Origin: Porticoccaceae bacterium
GTDB taxonomy: Bacteria > Pseudomonadota > Gammaproteobacteria > Pseudomonadales > Porticoccaceae
Length of the DNA: 17,073 bases
Direction: 5' to 3'
Assembly: GCA_023255165.1 (NCBI GenBank)
Contig: JALRJD010000094.1
Location: 1 to 17,073 of the forward strand
The position numbers were made by a program, and so were the translations under genes. The notes below the pieces were generated by a model, which saw nothing but the letters and a program-made list of their open reading frames with translations, was not told where the DNA came from and searched no databases. Shown here in pieces: positions 1-6,953 of this stretch. Numbering within the stretch: position 1 is the stretch's first letter; every line of letters starts with the position of its first letter.

Positions 1-18
1 ATCGACGTTTAATTAAGA

Positions 19-44
19 CTCGAACCTCGCTGGTTCGGGGGTTT
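19..44 (-). terminator. Possible intrinsic terminator of the collagen-like gene
   Basis: CGAACC and GGTTCG form a 6-bp hairpin with a 5-base loop about 25 bases past the stop codon of the collagen-like gene. On the minus strand it is followed by TCTTAATTAAAC, which is only weakly T-rich. The position fits a terminator but the tail is poor, so this is tentative. Confidence 0.35.
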
Positions 45-63
45 GAGCGTCTCTGTGTGATAA

Positions 64-1239
64 TCAGTGCAGCGGTACGCCAAACGAGTAGCTTAAGACC
101 CAGTCGATATTATCGTTCACTGAATCTCGGCGGTTTCTGGTGGCATTCCAATATGAGGCGATTGAAATAGTTGAGCTTTCCGACACATAAATGCTGATAT
201 CCAGGCTGCAATAGACCACATTACCAGAGCCCGTTCGCGGATCGGTGACCTGGTCGCCGAGGACGCAATTACCGCCAGCCGGAGTTCCGTCCACCACTGC
301 CATAAAGTACCAGTCGCCGGTAATGGGCATATGGCTAGGTCCGACGCTGACGTATACCGCCAGATTGGTCAGTGTTACCCCTTGCCCCGCGCTGATGCTA
401 ACCAGGCTGTCTGAGCCTTCAACCATATCTGCTGTTGCATTGGGGCTGCCGTAAGCGGAGAAGGCGACTCCGTCAGCGCCTCGATAGTTTGCGGTGGTGC
501 CACCATTCCAGGTGCAATTGGTCGATGGCACGCCGCTTAATCCAATCCAGTTAAGCTGAGTGGCGTTAGTCCAGTCGGCACAATTAAGTGTTTCGCGTCC
601 TGGTTCGACGCCGCTATTTCCCTCAAGAGCCCAATAGGGTGTCTGGTGATGGAATACCATTTGTCCTTTGCTGTAGGCAACGGCGGCTGACCAAACACCG
701 GCATAGGCGCTGCCGGTTGCGCCAGCGGCGCCGGTATCGCCTTTGGGTCCGGCATCTCCTTGAAGCCCCGTTTCACCCTGCGGCCCGGTTTCCCCTATTG
801 CTCCAGCTTCTCCTTGCGGGCCTTGCTCTCCCTGAGGTCCTTCAGGTCCAGTTTCACCTTTTGGCCCTTGCTCTCCAGGCTCACCTTTTTCTCCCTGGGG
901 GCCTTCAATCGTTTCAGTGGTAACAAGTGTTTGGGTACTAAGTTGGTCGACATAATCTTTAATGGCAGCTGGATCGCAGTTGCCACAATCCATTGGCAGA
1001 TCTTTGGTCAGCGCGTCATCGCTAAAGCCAAATAATGAACGAAGGATAAGCACACCATCGGTGAGTGCATTGACATCGCCAGAGGCGTCAACATCTAAAA
1101 TAGCGGTATCTGCCGGCCGTTGGGGTTCTGTTTGACTGAGGGCGAGTTGAGGATTTGTCAGAGCTGCAAAGAGCGAAAACAACAACACTGCATTGCGAAG
1201 TGGTTGTGCTACGCCGCTGTTACTGGATGCTCGAAGCAT
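64..1239 (-). CDS. Exported collagen-like repeat protein with dockerin-like segment
   Basis: The protein is about 391 residues from the ATG at 1239. That start is chosen because GGGGGA lies 9 bases upstream and it gives a normal signal peptide (basic PLRN, hydrophobic AVLLFSLFAAL, then LALSQ). An in-frame ATG at 1341 would add 34 residues (425 in all) but has no ribosome binding site. Numbered from the 1341 start, residues 80-135 hold an EF-hand-like DVDASGDVNALTDG motif of the dockerin/periplasmic calcium-binding type, with Cys119 and Cys122. Residues 147-212 are 22 uninterrupted Gly-X-Y triplets rich in Pro, Glu, Gln and Lys. Residues 214-240 (GVWSAAVAYSKGQMV) resemble the carbohydrate-binding start seen in chitinase-type CBM5/12 modules. 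Residues 285-425 look beta-rich and I do not recognise them. The likely role is an extracellular or surface adhesive or stalk protein. Function is inferred; the repeat itself is plain. Confidence 0.85.
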   Translation of the reverse strand: MLRASSNSGVAQPLRNAVLLFSLFAALTNPQLALSQTEPQRPADTAILDVDASGDVNALTDGVLILRSLFGFSDDALTKDLPMDCGNCDPAAIKDYVDQLSTQTLVTTETIEGPQGEKGEPGEQGPKGETGPEGPQGEQGPQGEAGAIGETGPQGETGLQGDAGPKGDTGAAGATGSAYAGVWSAAVAYSKGQMVFHHQTPYWALEGNSGVEPGRETLNCADWTNATQLNWIGLSGVPSTNCTWNGGTTANYRGADGVAFSAYGSPNATADMVEGSDSLVSISAGQGVTLTNLAVYVSVGPSHMPITGDWYFMAVVDGTPAGGNCVLGDQVTDPRTGSGNVVYCSLDISIYVSESSTISIASYWNATRNRRDSVNDNIDWVLSYSFGVPLH

Positions 1240-1454
1240 GGCGTTGGTTCCCCCAGCTGCTTTTTGGCTATCTGTTTTTACTTTGTTACTCTCATAGAGA
1301 TAAATGAGGACGTCTATTCTTAACCTAGCAGCAATATTCATATATGTATAGTTTTTGTTAGAACAAATAAACTGGTATATAAGTCTTATTCGAATTACAT
1401 AAAATATTTTTGTTGCGGATGTTGGATTTTTAAAATGACTAAACTATTGGAATT

Positions 1455-1886
1455 TTAGTTAAGTCCAAAGGATAGGAAATAGCCGAGGTTATAACTGATA
1501 TGTAACGTCGCTGGCGCCAAAACAGTTTTATGACGATCCATTATGTAGCCAAAAGCGAGAGAGGGGATAAATGTTGCCAGCGCCCATAAGGGTGAGTGAT
1601 TTACGAAATGACTGAGCATAAAAAGAATGCTGGTTAGTACATTGGCCAGCGAAACATGCCAAAAAACGTGACGTGATTTGCTATTCAGCCATCGCTGTAT
1701 TGTGCCTCGAAATAGCAGCTCTTCGGCTATAGGGTAGAGCAGACAAACCGTTATTAAAGCGGTTAATTGTTCTGCGGCCCAGCTGATGTTGCCGGCACCA
1801 AGAAATAACCAGAACGGAATGGGGAAAGCCATTAACCCTATAAATACAGGGTCTTTGTGAAATTGGCCTATCGAGTTTTTGATAAT
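1455..1886 (-). CDS. mrtJ: Small CPBP (glutamic-type) intramembrane protease, probably a JDVT-CTERM sorting enzyme
   Basis: A small, very hydrophobic protein with the CPBP/Abi (CAAX-protease-like) motifs in order. Numbered from the ATT at 1886 (143 residues), they are EELLFRG (Glu55, Glu56, Arg60), FMLSH (His93) and HISYN (His129, Asn133). The family members are intramembrane endopeptidases; several cut C-terminal sorting signals. The first ATG (1832) would give 125 residues but starts in the middle of the first membrane helix. The frame is open back to a stop at 1890-1892, and the added residues read KDPVFIGL, completing that helix. No ATG, GTG or TTG lies in the extension, but AAGGA sits 6 bases before the ATT at 1886 (also 3 before ATT 1889 and 9 before ATC 1883), so a non-AUG start is likely. 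The divergent neighbour carries a Gly-Gly-Gly-Cys sorting tail, the expected substrate. The family call is firm; the symbol mrtJ rests on context and is tentative. Confidence 0.75.
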   Translation of the reverse strand: MIKNSIGQFHKDPVFIGLMAFPIPFWLFLGAGNISWAAEQLTALITVCLLYPIAEELLFRGTIQRWLNSKSRHVFWHVSLANVLTSILFMLSHFVNHSPLWALATFIPSLAFGYIMDRHKTVLAPATLHISYNLGYFLSFGLN

Positions 1887-1893
1887 AATCTAT

Positions 1894-1948
1894 CCTTATA
1901 AGGTATCTAAAAACGTTATATAGCAAAACATCGGTTATCTTGATACCT
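1894..1948. promoter_or_regulatory. Palindromic elements in the divergent protease/substrate intergenic region
   Basis: A perfect 10-base palindrome, CCTTATAAGG, lies at 1894-1903 and contains the putative AAGGA ribosome binding site of the protease gene. Overlapping it, AGGTATC (1901-1907) is repeated in inverted form as GATACCT (1942-1948). These could be an operator shared by the two divergent genes, or a hairpin in the protease leader. No known regulator consensus is recognised. Confidence 0.3.
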
Positions 1949-1968
1949 AAAATAATCTATGCAATTAT
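1940..1968 (+). promoter_or_regulatory. Possible sigma-70 promoter for the large exported protein
   Basis: TTGATA (1940-1945) and AATTAT (1963-1968) are separated by 17 bases, about 62 bases before the ATG at 2030. The -10 match is 4 of 6, so this is weak. The -35 box overlaps the right arm of the inverted repeat GATACCT, which would suit repression. Confidence 0.3.
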
Positions 1969-2029
1969 GAATCGACTGATGATTTTTTTAGACACAGTTT
2001 AGAGTAAAGACACTTTATTTAGCGGTTAT

Positions 2030-4363
2030 ATGGATGTTAATTTGAGACGGATTGTTATTCTATTTTGGTTGGCCACTGCTTTTTCTCAAGTTGCAGCCGG
2101 ACAAACTCAATCTGTAAATAGTCTCTTTTTTCCCTCCGAAATCACCGTTGGCCAATCTGCAAAATTAACCCTCTCTTATAGTGTAACTGACCGCAAGCGT
2201 CTGCCTGGTCTGGGGTTGCGCATCCATTTTAACAGTGCCAGCCTGACTCTTGGCATGCCGGAACAACTGCTCAGTTCGGGAGCGGAAGGTTATCAGTTAA
2301 AGGATGATCAGGCCGATTACGACAATGATGCGACCACGGATAAATATCTTTTAATTGCCTGGGCGGTGCTGACAGCTGATGGTTGGCCGCAGACTGATTC
2401 TTTTCCCGTGGCGCTTGCCACTCTGCGATTTTTTGCCTCAGACAATTTTAATGGCAGCACGGTTAATTTTAGCGCGGCCTCTTTAGCCTATAAATACAGT
2501 CTTAATGCGCCAAGTACCTATCTCGCTTTAGCACCTCCTGACAGCGATGCGGACGGGTTACCCGATAGCTATGAAACCGATTATGGCCTCGACCCCAACG
2601 ATGCGTCTGATGCCGACTCCGATCTGGATGGTGATGGCGCCAGCAATCTCGATGAGTTTCTGGTTGGTTCCGATCCAACCCGTGATGAGCTGGCTCCCGA
2701 GTTGATTATTCCCGATGATTTAACCATTGCGGCGACCGGCCATCTGACGGAAGTCAATTTTGGCCAGGCAACCGCTTTCGATAATAGCGATGGCCCGTTA
2801 GTTCCCATGGCCAATATGTCGAGCCCGTTGCCATCCGGGCTGCACCAGGTGGTTTGGTCAGTTGCGGACGCGGCGGGTAACTTTGCCAGCCAGACACAGA
2901 TTATCAAAGTGCTGCCGCTGGCCGAGCTGACACCCTCCATGCTGGTGGCTGAGGGAAGTACACAGCAGGTAACGGTTATTTTAAGTGGTGAAGCACCAGC
3001 TTACCCTGTGACGATTCCCTTGCTGATTGACGGCACAGCCGGACCAATGGACTTTACGCTGGCAGATAACCAGCTAGTGATTAAGGAAGGAACGGTAGGT
3101 ACGGTTGAGTTGAGCATTGCAATGGATTCGGATCCTGAGCCCGCAGAGACCATTATTTTCCGCCTTGGCGAGCCAGACAATGCAGTACTGGGCGCGGTCA
3201 GCGAAGACAGCGTGACGATCACCGAAGAAAATATTGCCCCCGAGTTAAAACTCACCGTTGAGCAGGATGGCCGTCAGGGCAGGTTGATTGTAGCGGATGG
3301 CGGACTGGTGCGAGTCACCGCCAGTTATAGCGATCCCAATCTGGAAGACAGCCTTGGTTTTAGTTGGGCACCCGAAGTTACGGATCTGCCTGGTGTCGAA
3401 ATTGATGGTGACAGTCTGCTGATCGATCCCGCCCTGGTTGGGATTGAGGAAATCTCGGTTAGTGGCACAGTTACCGACAATGGCAATCCAATGTTAATCG
3501 CTACGCAAACAGCGCTTATGGAATTGCTGCCAACAGCGCCAGTTCTGGATACGACTGCAGACAGTGATGGCGACGGAATTGTCGATATCGATGAAGGCTT
3601 TGGCGACATAGACGATGATGGCATTGCCGACTATCTGGATAATCTCAATAACATCGAGGACAGCTATCTTTCGCCGGTGCAACCCGGCAGCAATGAATTT
3701 ATGCAGTCCGAGGTGGGAACCGAAATCACCATTGGTGATGCGGTTTTTGAAATGGACAACAACGCGGTCGGCATGACGCAAGCGCAAATCAGTGAGTTGA
3801 GCTGCGACCCGGATAACGATTATCAATATTCAAGCGGACTGTTTGACTTTCGGGTCTCGGGAAAACAGCCCGGTTCATCCTATGAAATTGTTATTCCATT
3901 GGCGCAACCTATTCCCCAGCAGGCGGTGTTCCGAACCTGTGTTAACGAGAATATTGGCTGGCAGAATTTTATCGTCAATGCCTACAACTGGGTTGCCTCT
4001 GCCAAAGCTGTCAAGGGTGCCTGCCCGGAGCCGGGAAGTGACCTTTACACCGAGGGGCTGACGCCCGGCGATAGCTGCATTGAACTGTTTATTGAAGATG
4101 GCGGCCCGGATGATCTGGATGGTGTCGCCGATGGCACGGTCACTGACCCGAGCGGAATTGCCGTGCTGTTGCCTGTGGCTGATTCAGAACAACAGCCTCA
4201 GCAACCAGACCCTGCTGTGCAGTCAATAGATACGCCTGTTGTCGAAAAGTCTTCTTCCGGGGGTGGTTGCACCATTGGCAATGGCACCTCGCCAGATGGC
4301 TCATTGATGCTGTTACTGTTGCTGCTAGGCTTGAGGATAGTCCGAAAAGCTAATCAGAATTAG
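2030..4363 (+). CDS. Exported multidomain protein with choice-of-anchor U-like domain and GGGC C-terminal sorting tail
   Basis: A protein of 777 residues. Residues 1-24 are a signal peptide (LRRIVILFWLATAF, cut near AAG). Residues 26-170 resemble a cohesin-like beta domain. Residues 171-217 are thrombospondin type-3-like calcium repeats (DSDADGLPD, DSDLDGDG). About 220-295 is HYR-like, 296-400 Calx-beta-like and 401-505 Ig/cadherin-like. Residues 511-545 are a second aspartate-rich repeat (DSDGDGIVD, DIDDDGIAD). About 550-715 matches the choice-of-anchor U pattern, including FDFRVSGKQPGSSYEIVIPL, GWQNF and IEDGGPDDLDG. After a Ser/Gln/Pro linker the tail has GGG at 744-746 and Cys747, a hydrophobic stretch at 759-768 and basic RIVRK near the end. 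That is the tripartite form of Cys-type sorting signals of the JDVT/MYXO-CTERM kind. The expected fate is export, cleavage near Cys747 and surface anchoring, with the divergent CPBP protease as the sorting enzyme. The stop overlaps the convergent Nudix gene's stop. Domain names come from recalled patterns and were not searched. Confidence 0.85.
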   Translation: MDVNLRRIVILFWLATAFSQVAAGQTQSVNSLFFPSEITVGQSAKLTLSYSVTDRKRLPGLGLRIHFNSASLTLGMPEQLLSSGAEGYQLKDDQADYDNDATTDKYLLIAWAVLTADGWPQTDSFPVALATLRFFASDNFNGSTVNFSAASLAYKYSLNAPSTYLALAPPDSDADGLPDSYETDYGLDPNDASDADSDLDGDGASNLDEFLVGSDPTRDELAPELIIPDDLTIAATGHLTEVNFGQATAFDNSDGPLVPMANMSSPLPSGLHQVVWSVADAAGNFASQTQIIKVLPLAELTPSMLVAEGSTQQVTVILSGEAPAYPVTIPLLIDGTAGPMDFTLADNQLVIKEGTVGTVELSIAMDSDPEPAETIIFRLGEPDNAVLGAVSEDSVTITEENIAPELKLTVEQDGRQGRLIVADGGLVRVTASYSDPNLEDSLGFSWAPEVTDLPGVEIDGDSLLIDPALVGIEEISVSGTVTDNGNPMLIATQTALMELLPTAPVLDTTADSDGDGIVDIDEGFGDIDDDGIADYLDNLNNIEDSYLSPVQPGSNEFMQSEVGTEITIGDAVFEMDNNAVGMTQAQISELSCDPDNDYQYSSGLFDFRVSGKQPGSSYEIVIPLAQPIPQQAVFRTCVNENIGWQNFIVNAYNWVASAKAVKGACPEPGSDLYTEGLTPGDSCIELFIEDGGPDDLDGVADGTVTDPSGIAVLLPVADSEQQPQQPDPAVQSIDTPVVEKSSSGGGCTIGNGTSPDGSLMLLLLLLGLRIVRKANQN

Positions 4364-4833
4364 CTCTGCGGCCAATAGGCAAGATTTTCATGCCAAAAAT
4401 CGACCACATATTCGACCCTGATTCTCAATAGCTCGCGATAGGCGGGAAGATCGCTCAGGTGAACCCAGCGGCATTCGATAATTCCCTCTTCGATCTGAGG
4501 AATGGTGTCGTCATCGCCACCGTTGTAGCGCATCATAAACCAGTGGGTTTTTTTCAAATATTTAATATTTTGGTGGCGCGTTGTATGCCAGGTCGAAACC
4601 AGCTTGCCCTCAATAGTCAGTCCTTTTATTGGCAGGCCGGTCTCTTCATTGACTTCACGGATAGCCGATTTTTCAAGGGACTTTCCCTCTTCAATCCGGC
4701 CCTTTGGCATATCCCATTTGCCGCGCTTAAACATCAATAGAATATGATTGTTGTCGTTGTAGACCAGACCGCCCGCAGACTCGATAATGGGTAAGTCGAC
4801 GGTCTCCTTTAATGAATGTGTAGTGGTTTTAAT
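4360..4833 (-). CDS. Nudix hydrolase
   Basis: A Nudix-family pyrophosphohydrolase. The Nudix box reads GRIEEGKSLEKSAIREVNEETG: the REVNEETG core with the metal-binding glutamates is intact, but the first conserved Glu is Lys. The first usable standard start (TTG 4737, ATG 4734) would delete the first strand of the fold. Upstream the frame stays open to a stop at 4837-4839 and encodes ESAGGLVYNDNNHILLMFKRGKWDMPKG, the typical N-terminal Nudix strand, so translation must begin further up. I place it at the ATT at 4833, 9 bases after GGGGAG. Alternatives are ATT at 4788, or a frameshift from the out-of-frame ATG at 4850. It lies about 30 bases downstream of ppk2 on the same strand, so they are probably co-transcribed. 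Substrate unknown; (di)nucleotide or phosphorylated metabolite cleanup is plausible. The family is sure, the 5' end is not. Confidence 0.8.
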   Translation of the reverse strand: MKTTTHSLKETVDLPIIESAGGLVYNDNNHILLMFKRGKWDMPKGRIEEGKSLEKSAIREVNEETGLPIKGLTIEGKLVSTWHTTRHQNIKYLKKTHWFMMRYNGGDDDTIPQIEEGIIECRWVHLSDLPAYRELLRIRVEYVVDFWHENLAYWPQS

Positions 4834-4861
4834 AACCTATTGCTCCCCATTTAAATTGCGC

Positions 4862-5719
4862 TTATTGATCCAACTCGACAAACATTTTTTCCTGCTCTTT
4901 AAGCTCTTTTAACACGGCCAGCTGCTGCTGCGTCAAGCCGCGAAACTTGACGCCGCCTACTGATATGCTGTGGGTGGAGGTAACATCTTCCCCGGTCAGT
5001 GGTTCGAAATTACGCAGCCCAAAAGCACGCACCAGATAGAGCATGGAGGTTAGGCGTGCCTCTTTTTTAACGTTGGCGCTAATCACCACCCAGGGGGATT
5101 TGCTCGAAGAGGTGTGGTCGAGCATCTGCTCTTTATAATGTGTAAACACCTCCCACTTCTTCCGTGCGTGCAGGTCGTTATCGGAAAACTTCCAGTAGGT
5201 CAGCGGGCTGCTTAGGCGATTCTCAAAACGGAATAACTGTGTCTCCCGATCAATGGAGAGATAAAACTTGGCCAGAAAAAGTCCGTTGTCGATATGTTTG
5301 TGCTCCCACTTGAGGACCTTTTTCATAAAGCTTTTATAACGGTTTTCGGAACAGTAACCCATGGTTGGTTCAATCAACGCGCGGCTGTACCAGGAGCGAT
5401 CAAAAAACACCATGCCGGTTTTTGGAAATTGCGACTCGTAGCGCTTAAACCAGTATTTGGATTCCGACTCGGAGGGCACACCGAGCGCGCAGACCTTGTA
5501 ATAGGCGGGCATCAGGTTTTCGGTAAAGCGTTTGATGGTGGATCCCTTGCCCGCAGCATCCCGGCCTTCAAAGACCACGGCGAGACGCTTGCCATCTTTT
5601 ACCAGCCGTTGCTGAATTTTCAGCAGCTCGACCTGCAGGCGACGCTTCTCATTTTGATACTGTTCTTCGGTGACTCCGGCGTAGGGGGTTTCAATAGATT
5701 TTATTTTTTTGAGTGGCAT
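4862..5719 (-). CDS. ppk2: Polyphosphate kinase 2
   Basis: PPK2 transfers phosphate between polyphosphate and nucleotides, usually making ATP or GTP from the diphosphates in this single-domain class. From the ATG at 5719 the protein has 285 residues, within the class I size range. The Walker A motif is FEGRDAAGKGST (Gly52-Thr61, with the conserved Asp54), and the Walker B/lid motif is FFDRSWYSRA (Asp107, Arg108, Tyr111). An in-frame TTG at 5764 would add 15 residues; neither start has a clear ribosome binding site, and the ATG is preferred because the extra residues look unlike the family. A Pho box 83 bases upstream implies PhoB-dependent induction during phosphate starvation. The Nudix gene follows closely on the same strand. 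Family assignment is firm; direction of catalysis and nucleotide preference cannot be read from the sequence. Confidence 0.93.
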   Translation of the reverse strand: MPLKKIKSIETPYAGVTEEQYQNEKRRLQVELLKIQQRLVKDGKRLAVVFEGRDAAGKGSTIKRFTENLMPAYYKVCALGVPSESESKYWFKRYESQFPKTGMVFFDRSWYSRALIEPTMGYCSENRYKSFMKKVLKWEHKHIDNGLFLAKFYLSIDRETQLFRFENRLSSPLTYWKFSDNDLHARKKWEVFTHYKEQMLDHTSSSKSPWVVISANVKKEARLTSMLYLVRAFGLRNFEPLTGEDVTSTHSISVGGVKFRGLTQQQLAVLKELKEQEKMFVELDQ

Positions 5720-5801
5720 AGTTTCAGTGTAGTAGGAATCTTGCTGAAAAATGGAATCTATCAAGTGAAAAAGAATAATGGGACTTTTGTATGACTTTAG
5801 C

Positions 5802-5819
5802 GTGACAGTTTTATGACAG
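5802..5819 (-). promoter_or_regulatory. Pho box upstream of ppk2
   Basis: On the minus strand the sequence is CTGTCATAAAACTGTCAC: two CTGTCA(T/C) direct repeats separated by AAAA, an almost exact match to the gammaproteobacterial PhoB binding consensus. CATACA begins 8 bases further downstream, at the distance where a -10 element is expected at Pho promoters. It faces ppk2, with the ATG 83 bases away. Confidence 0.85.
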
Positions 5820-5852
5820 ACATCTTAGTTATAAGTCTTGTGGCAAGCCCTG

Positions 5853-6953
5853 TTACAAGCTTTGATATTCAGGCTGTGATTTTATCTCTGCACGCTTTAG
5901 CGGATAGCCCCGGGTAATGCTGCTGGCGGCCCAGAGTCGCCCGGCAAGTTCGGCAACCGGGGTTTGCATACCAGTCAAAATCCAGTCGGCAATCCAGTCG
6001 ACAATCTGGCCAGCCACATCGGGGTAGACAACCCTGCTCGAGGCTTGCTCTTGCAGCCATTGGGCAACAATCGTTGTGTCCAGCTCGGGCATGGTTTTGG
6101 CCAACCCAAGTTGTTCCAGTGCCTGCGCATTTGAAAGTTGTTCCATCTGTTTCAACACCGGTTTGACCAACAGTTTTTTGCCCAACTGTAATGCTTCGCT
6201 TGGCAACTCAAAACCGGCATTGCAGATCACGGCCCCGGCGCGGGCTAGATCCTGCTGGAAGCCCTTCCGCGAGGGTGAGCGGAAACTGAACTGGCCCATT
6301 TCACAATCAGATGCCTGCGGGTGATAGATCAAAAACTGCTTGTCATTAAAAGGTGCCAGCAGCTGTTGGATTTGTTCGAGACTCTCAAATGGCAGGTAGA
6401 CCAGGCAGAGATCTTTTTCGCTTTCCAGTGGCGGCGTTGAAACCGGAGCAACTGGTGGTAGCAGCGGTTCATCAAAATGGTGCCAGTGCAAACCCAGAGC
6501 AACATCCGCCGGCGCCAGATTGTTCATCACCCAGCGGTGTAACGGTGAAGGGCAGAGCAGAGGAACATTGCGGTGGGTAAAGGCGTACTGATGGCCCAGG
6601 CCCAAAACCTTTATTCCGGCGCGGCGTCCGGCCCGTGCAGTAATGGGCTCGTAGTCTGTGATAACCAGGTCGTAATCGTCCACCAGCAACTGATCGCTAT
6701 CACGAAACAATTGAAAAAGATTATTTTTGAGGATGGTTTTTGACCACAGCACTCTGCCCGCGGCGGTGGCAAAGGTAATCCCGCGTCTGACCTGAAAATC
6801 ACCAAAGGGCTGCATATCAAACAGCTCATCCTGAGGGCGCCCGGAAAACAGGAAGTCGACCTGAATATCGGTTTTGGCGAAGGCTGCAGCCATGGCACGG
6901 GCGCGGGTGATATGGCCATTGCCGGTGGCCTGAACACCATAGAGTATTTTCAT
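5853..6953 (-). CDS. GT-B glycosyltransferase, MJ1255/VC2487-like
   Basis: A 366-residue protein with a MurG/GT28-like GT-B layout. The N-terminal acceptor domain begins MKILYGVQATGNGHITRA, with the glycine-rich GNGH loop at 11-14. The C-terminal donor-site signature is ICNAGFELPSEALQLG (243-258) followed by EQLSN (271-275). This pattern fits the family named after MJ1255 and VC2487, whose acceptors are not well defined. The start is the ATG at 6953, because it overlaps the PAP2 stop as ATGA, the hallmark of translational coupling, and opens directly into the GT-B fold; a further upstream start at 6983 would add ten unrelated residues. It is the second gene of a two-gene unit behind a Pho box. 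Coupling to a lipid phosphatase suggests transfer of sugar to a lipid such as diacylglycerol, but that is inference; an envelope polysaccharide acceptor is also possible. Confidence 0.85.
   Translation of the reverse strand: MKILYGVQATGNGHITRARAMAAAFAKTDIQVDFLFSGRPQDELFDMQPFGDFQVRRGITFATAAGRVLWSKTILKNNLFQLFRDSDQLLVDDYDLVITDYEPITARAGRRAGIKVLGLGHQYAFTHRNVPLLCPSPLHRWVMNNLAPADVALGLHWHHFDEPLLPPVAPVSTPPLESEKDLCLVYLPFESLEQIQQLLAPFNDKQFLIYHPQASDCEMGQFSFRSPSRKGFQQDLARAGAVICNAGFELPSEALQLGKKLLVKPVLKQMEQLSNAQALEQLGLAKTMPELDTTIVAQWLQEQASSRVVYPDVAGQIVDWIADWILTGMQTPVAELAGRLWAASSITRGYPLKRAEIKSQPEYQSL

Noticed and set aside
14..40. GGTTCGAGTC on the minus strand looks like a tRNA T loop
   Set aside because: The flanking bases do not form a T stem and no acceptor or anticodon arm follows; a simple hairpin past the gene end is the better reading.
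617..900. Repetitive DNA in the collagen region as a CRISPR or tandem-repeat array
   Set aside because: The 9-base periodicity is explained by Gly-X-Y codons; there are no regular repeat and spacer units.
1681..1926. Open minus-strand frame overlapping the protease start, beginning at TTG 1926
   Set aside because: Its product has no recognisable motif and overlaps the conserved protease frame; treated as a shadow, though a frameshift joining the two cannot be fully excluded.
5820..5860. CTTGT/ACAAG inverted repeat as a terminator for the glycosyltransferase gene
   Set aside because: Only 5 bp with a 13-base loop and no T tract.
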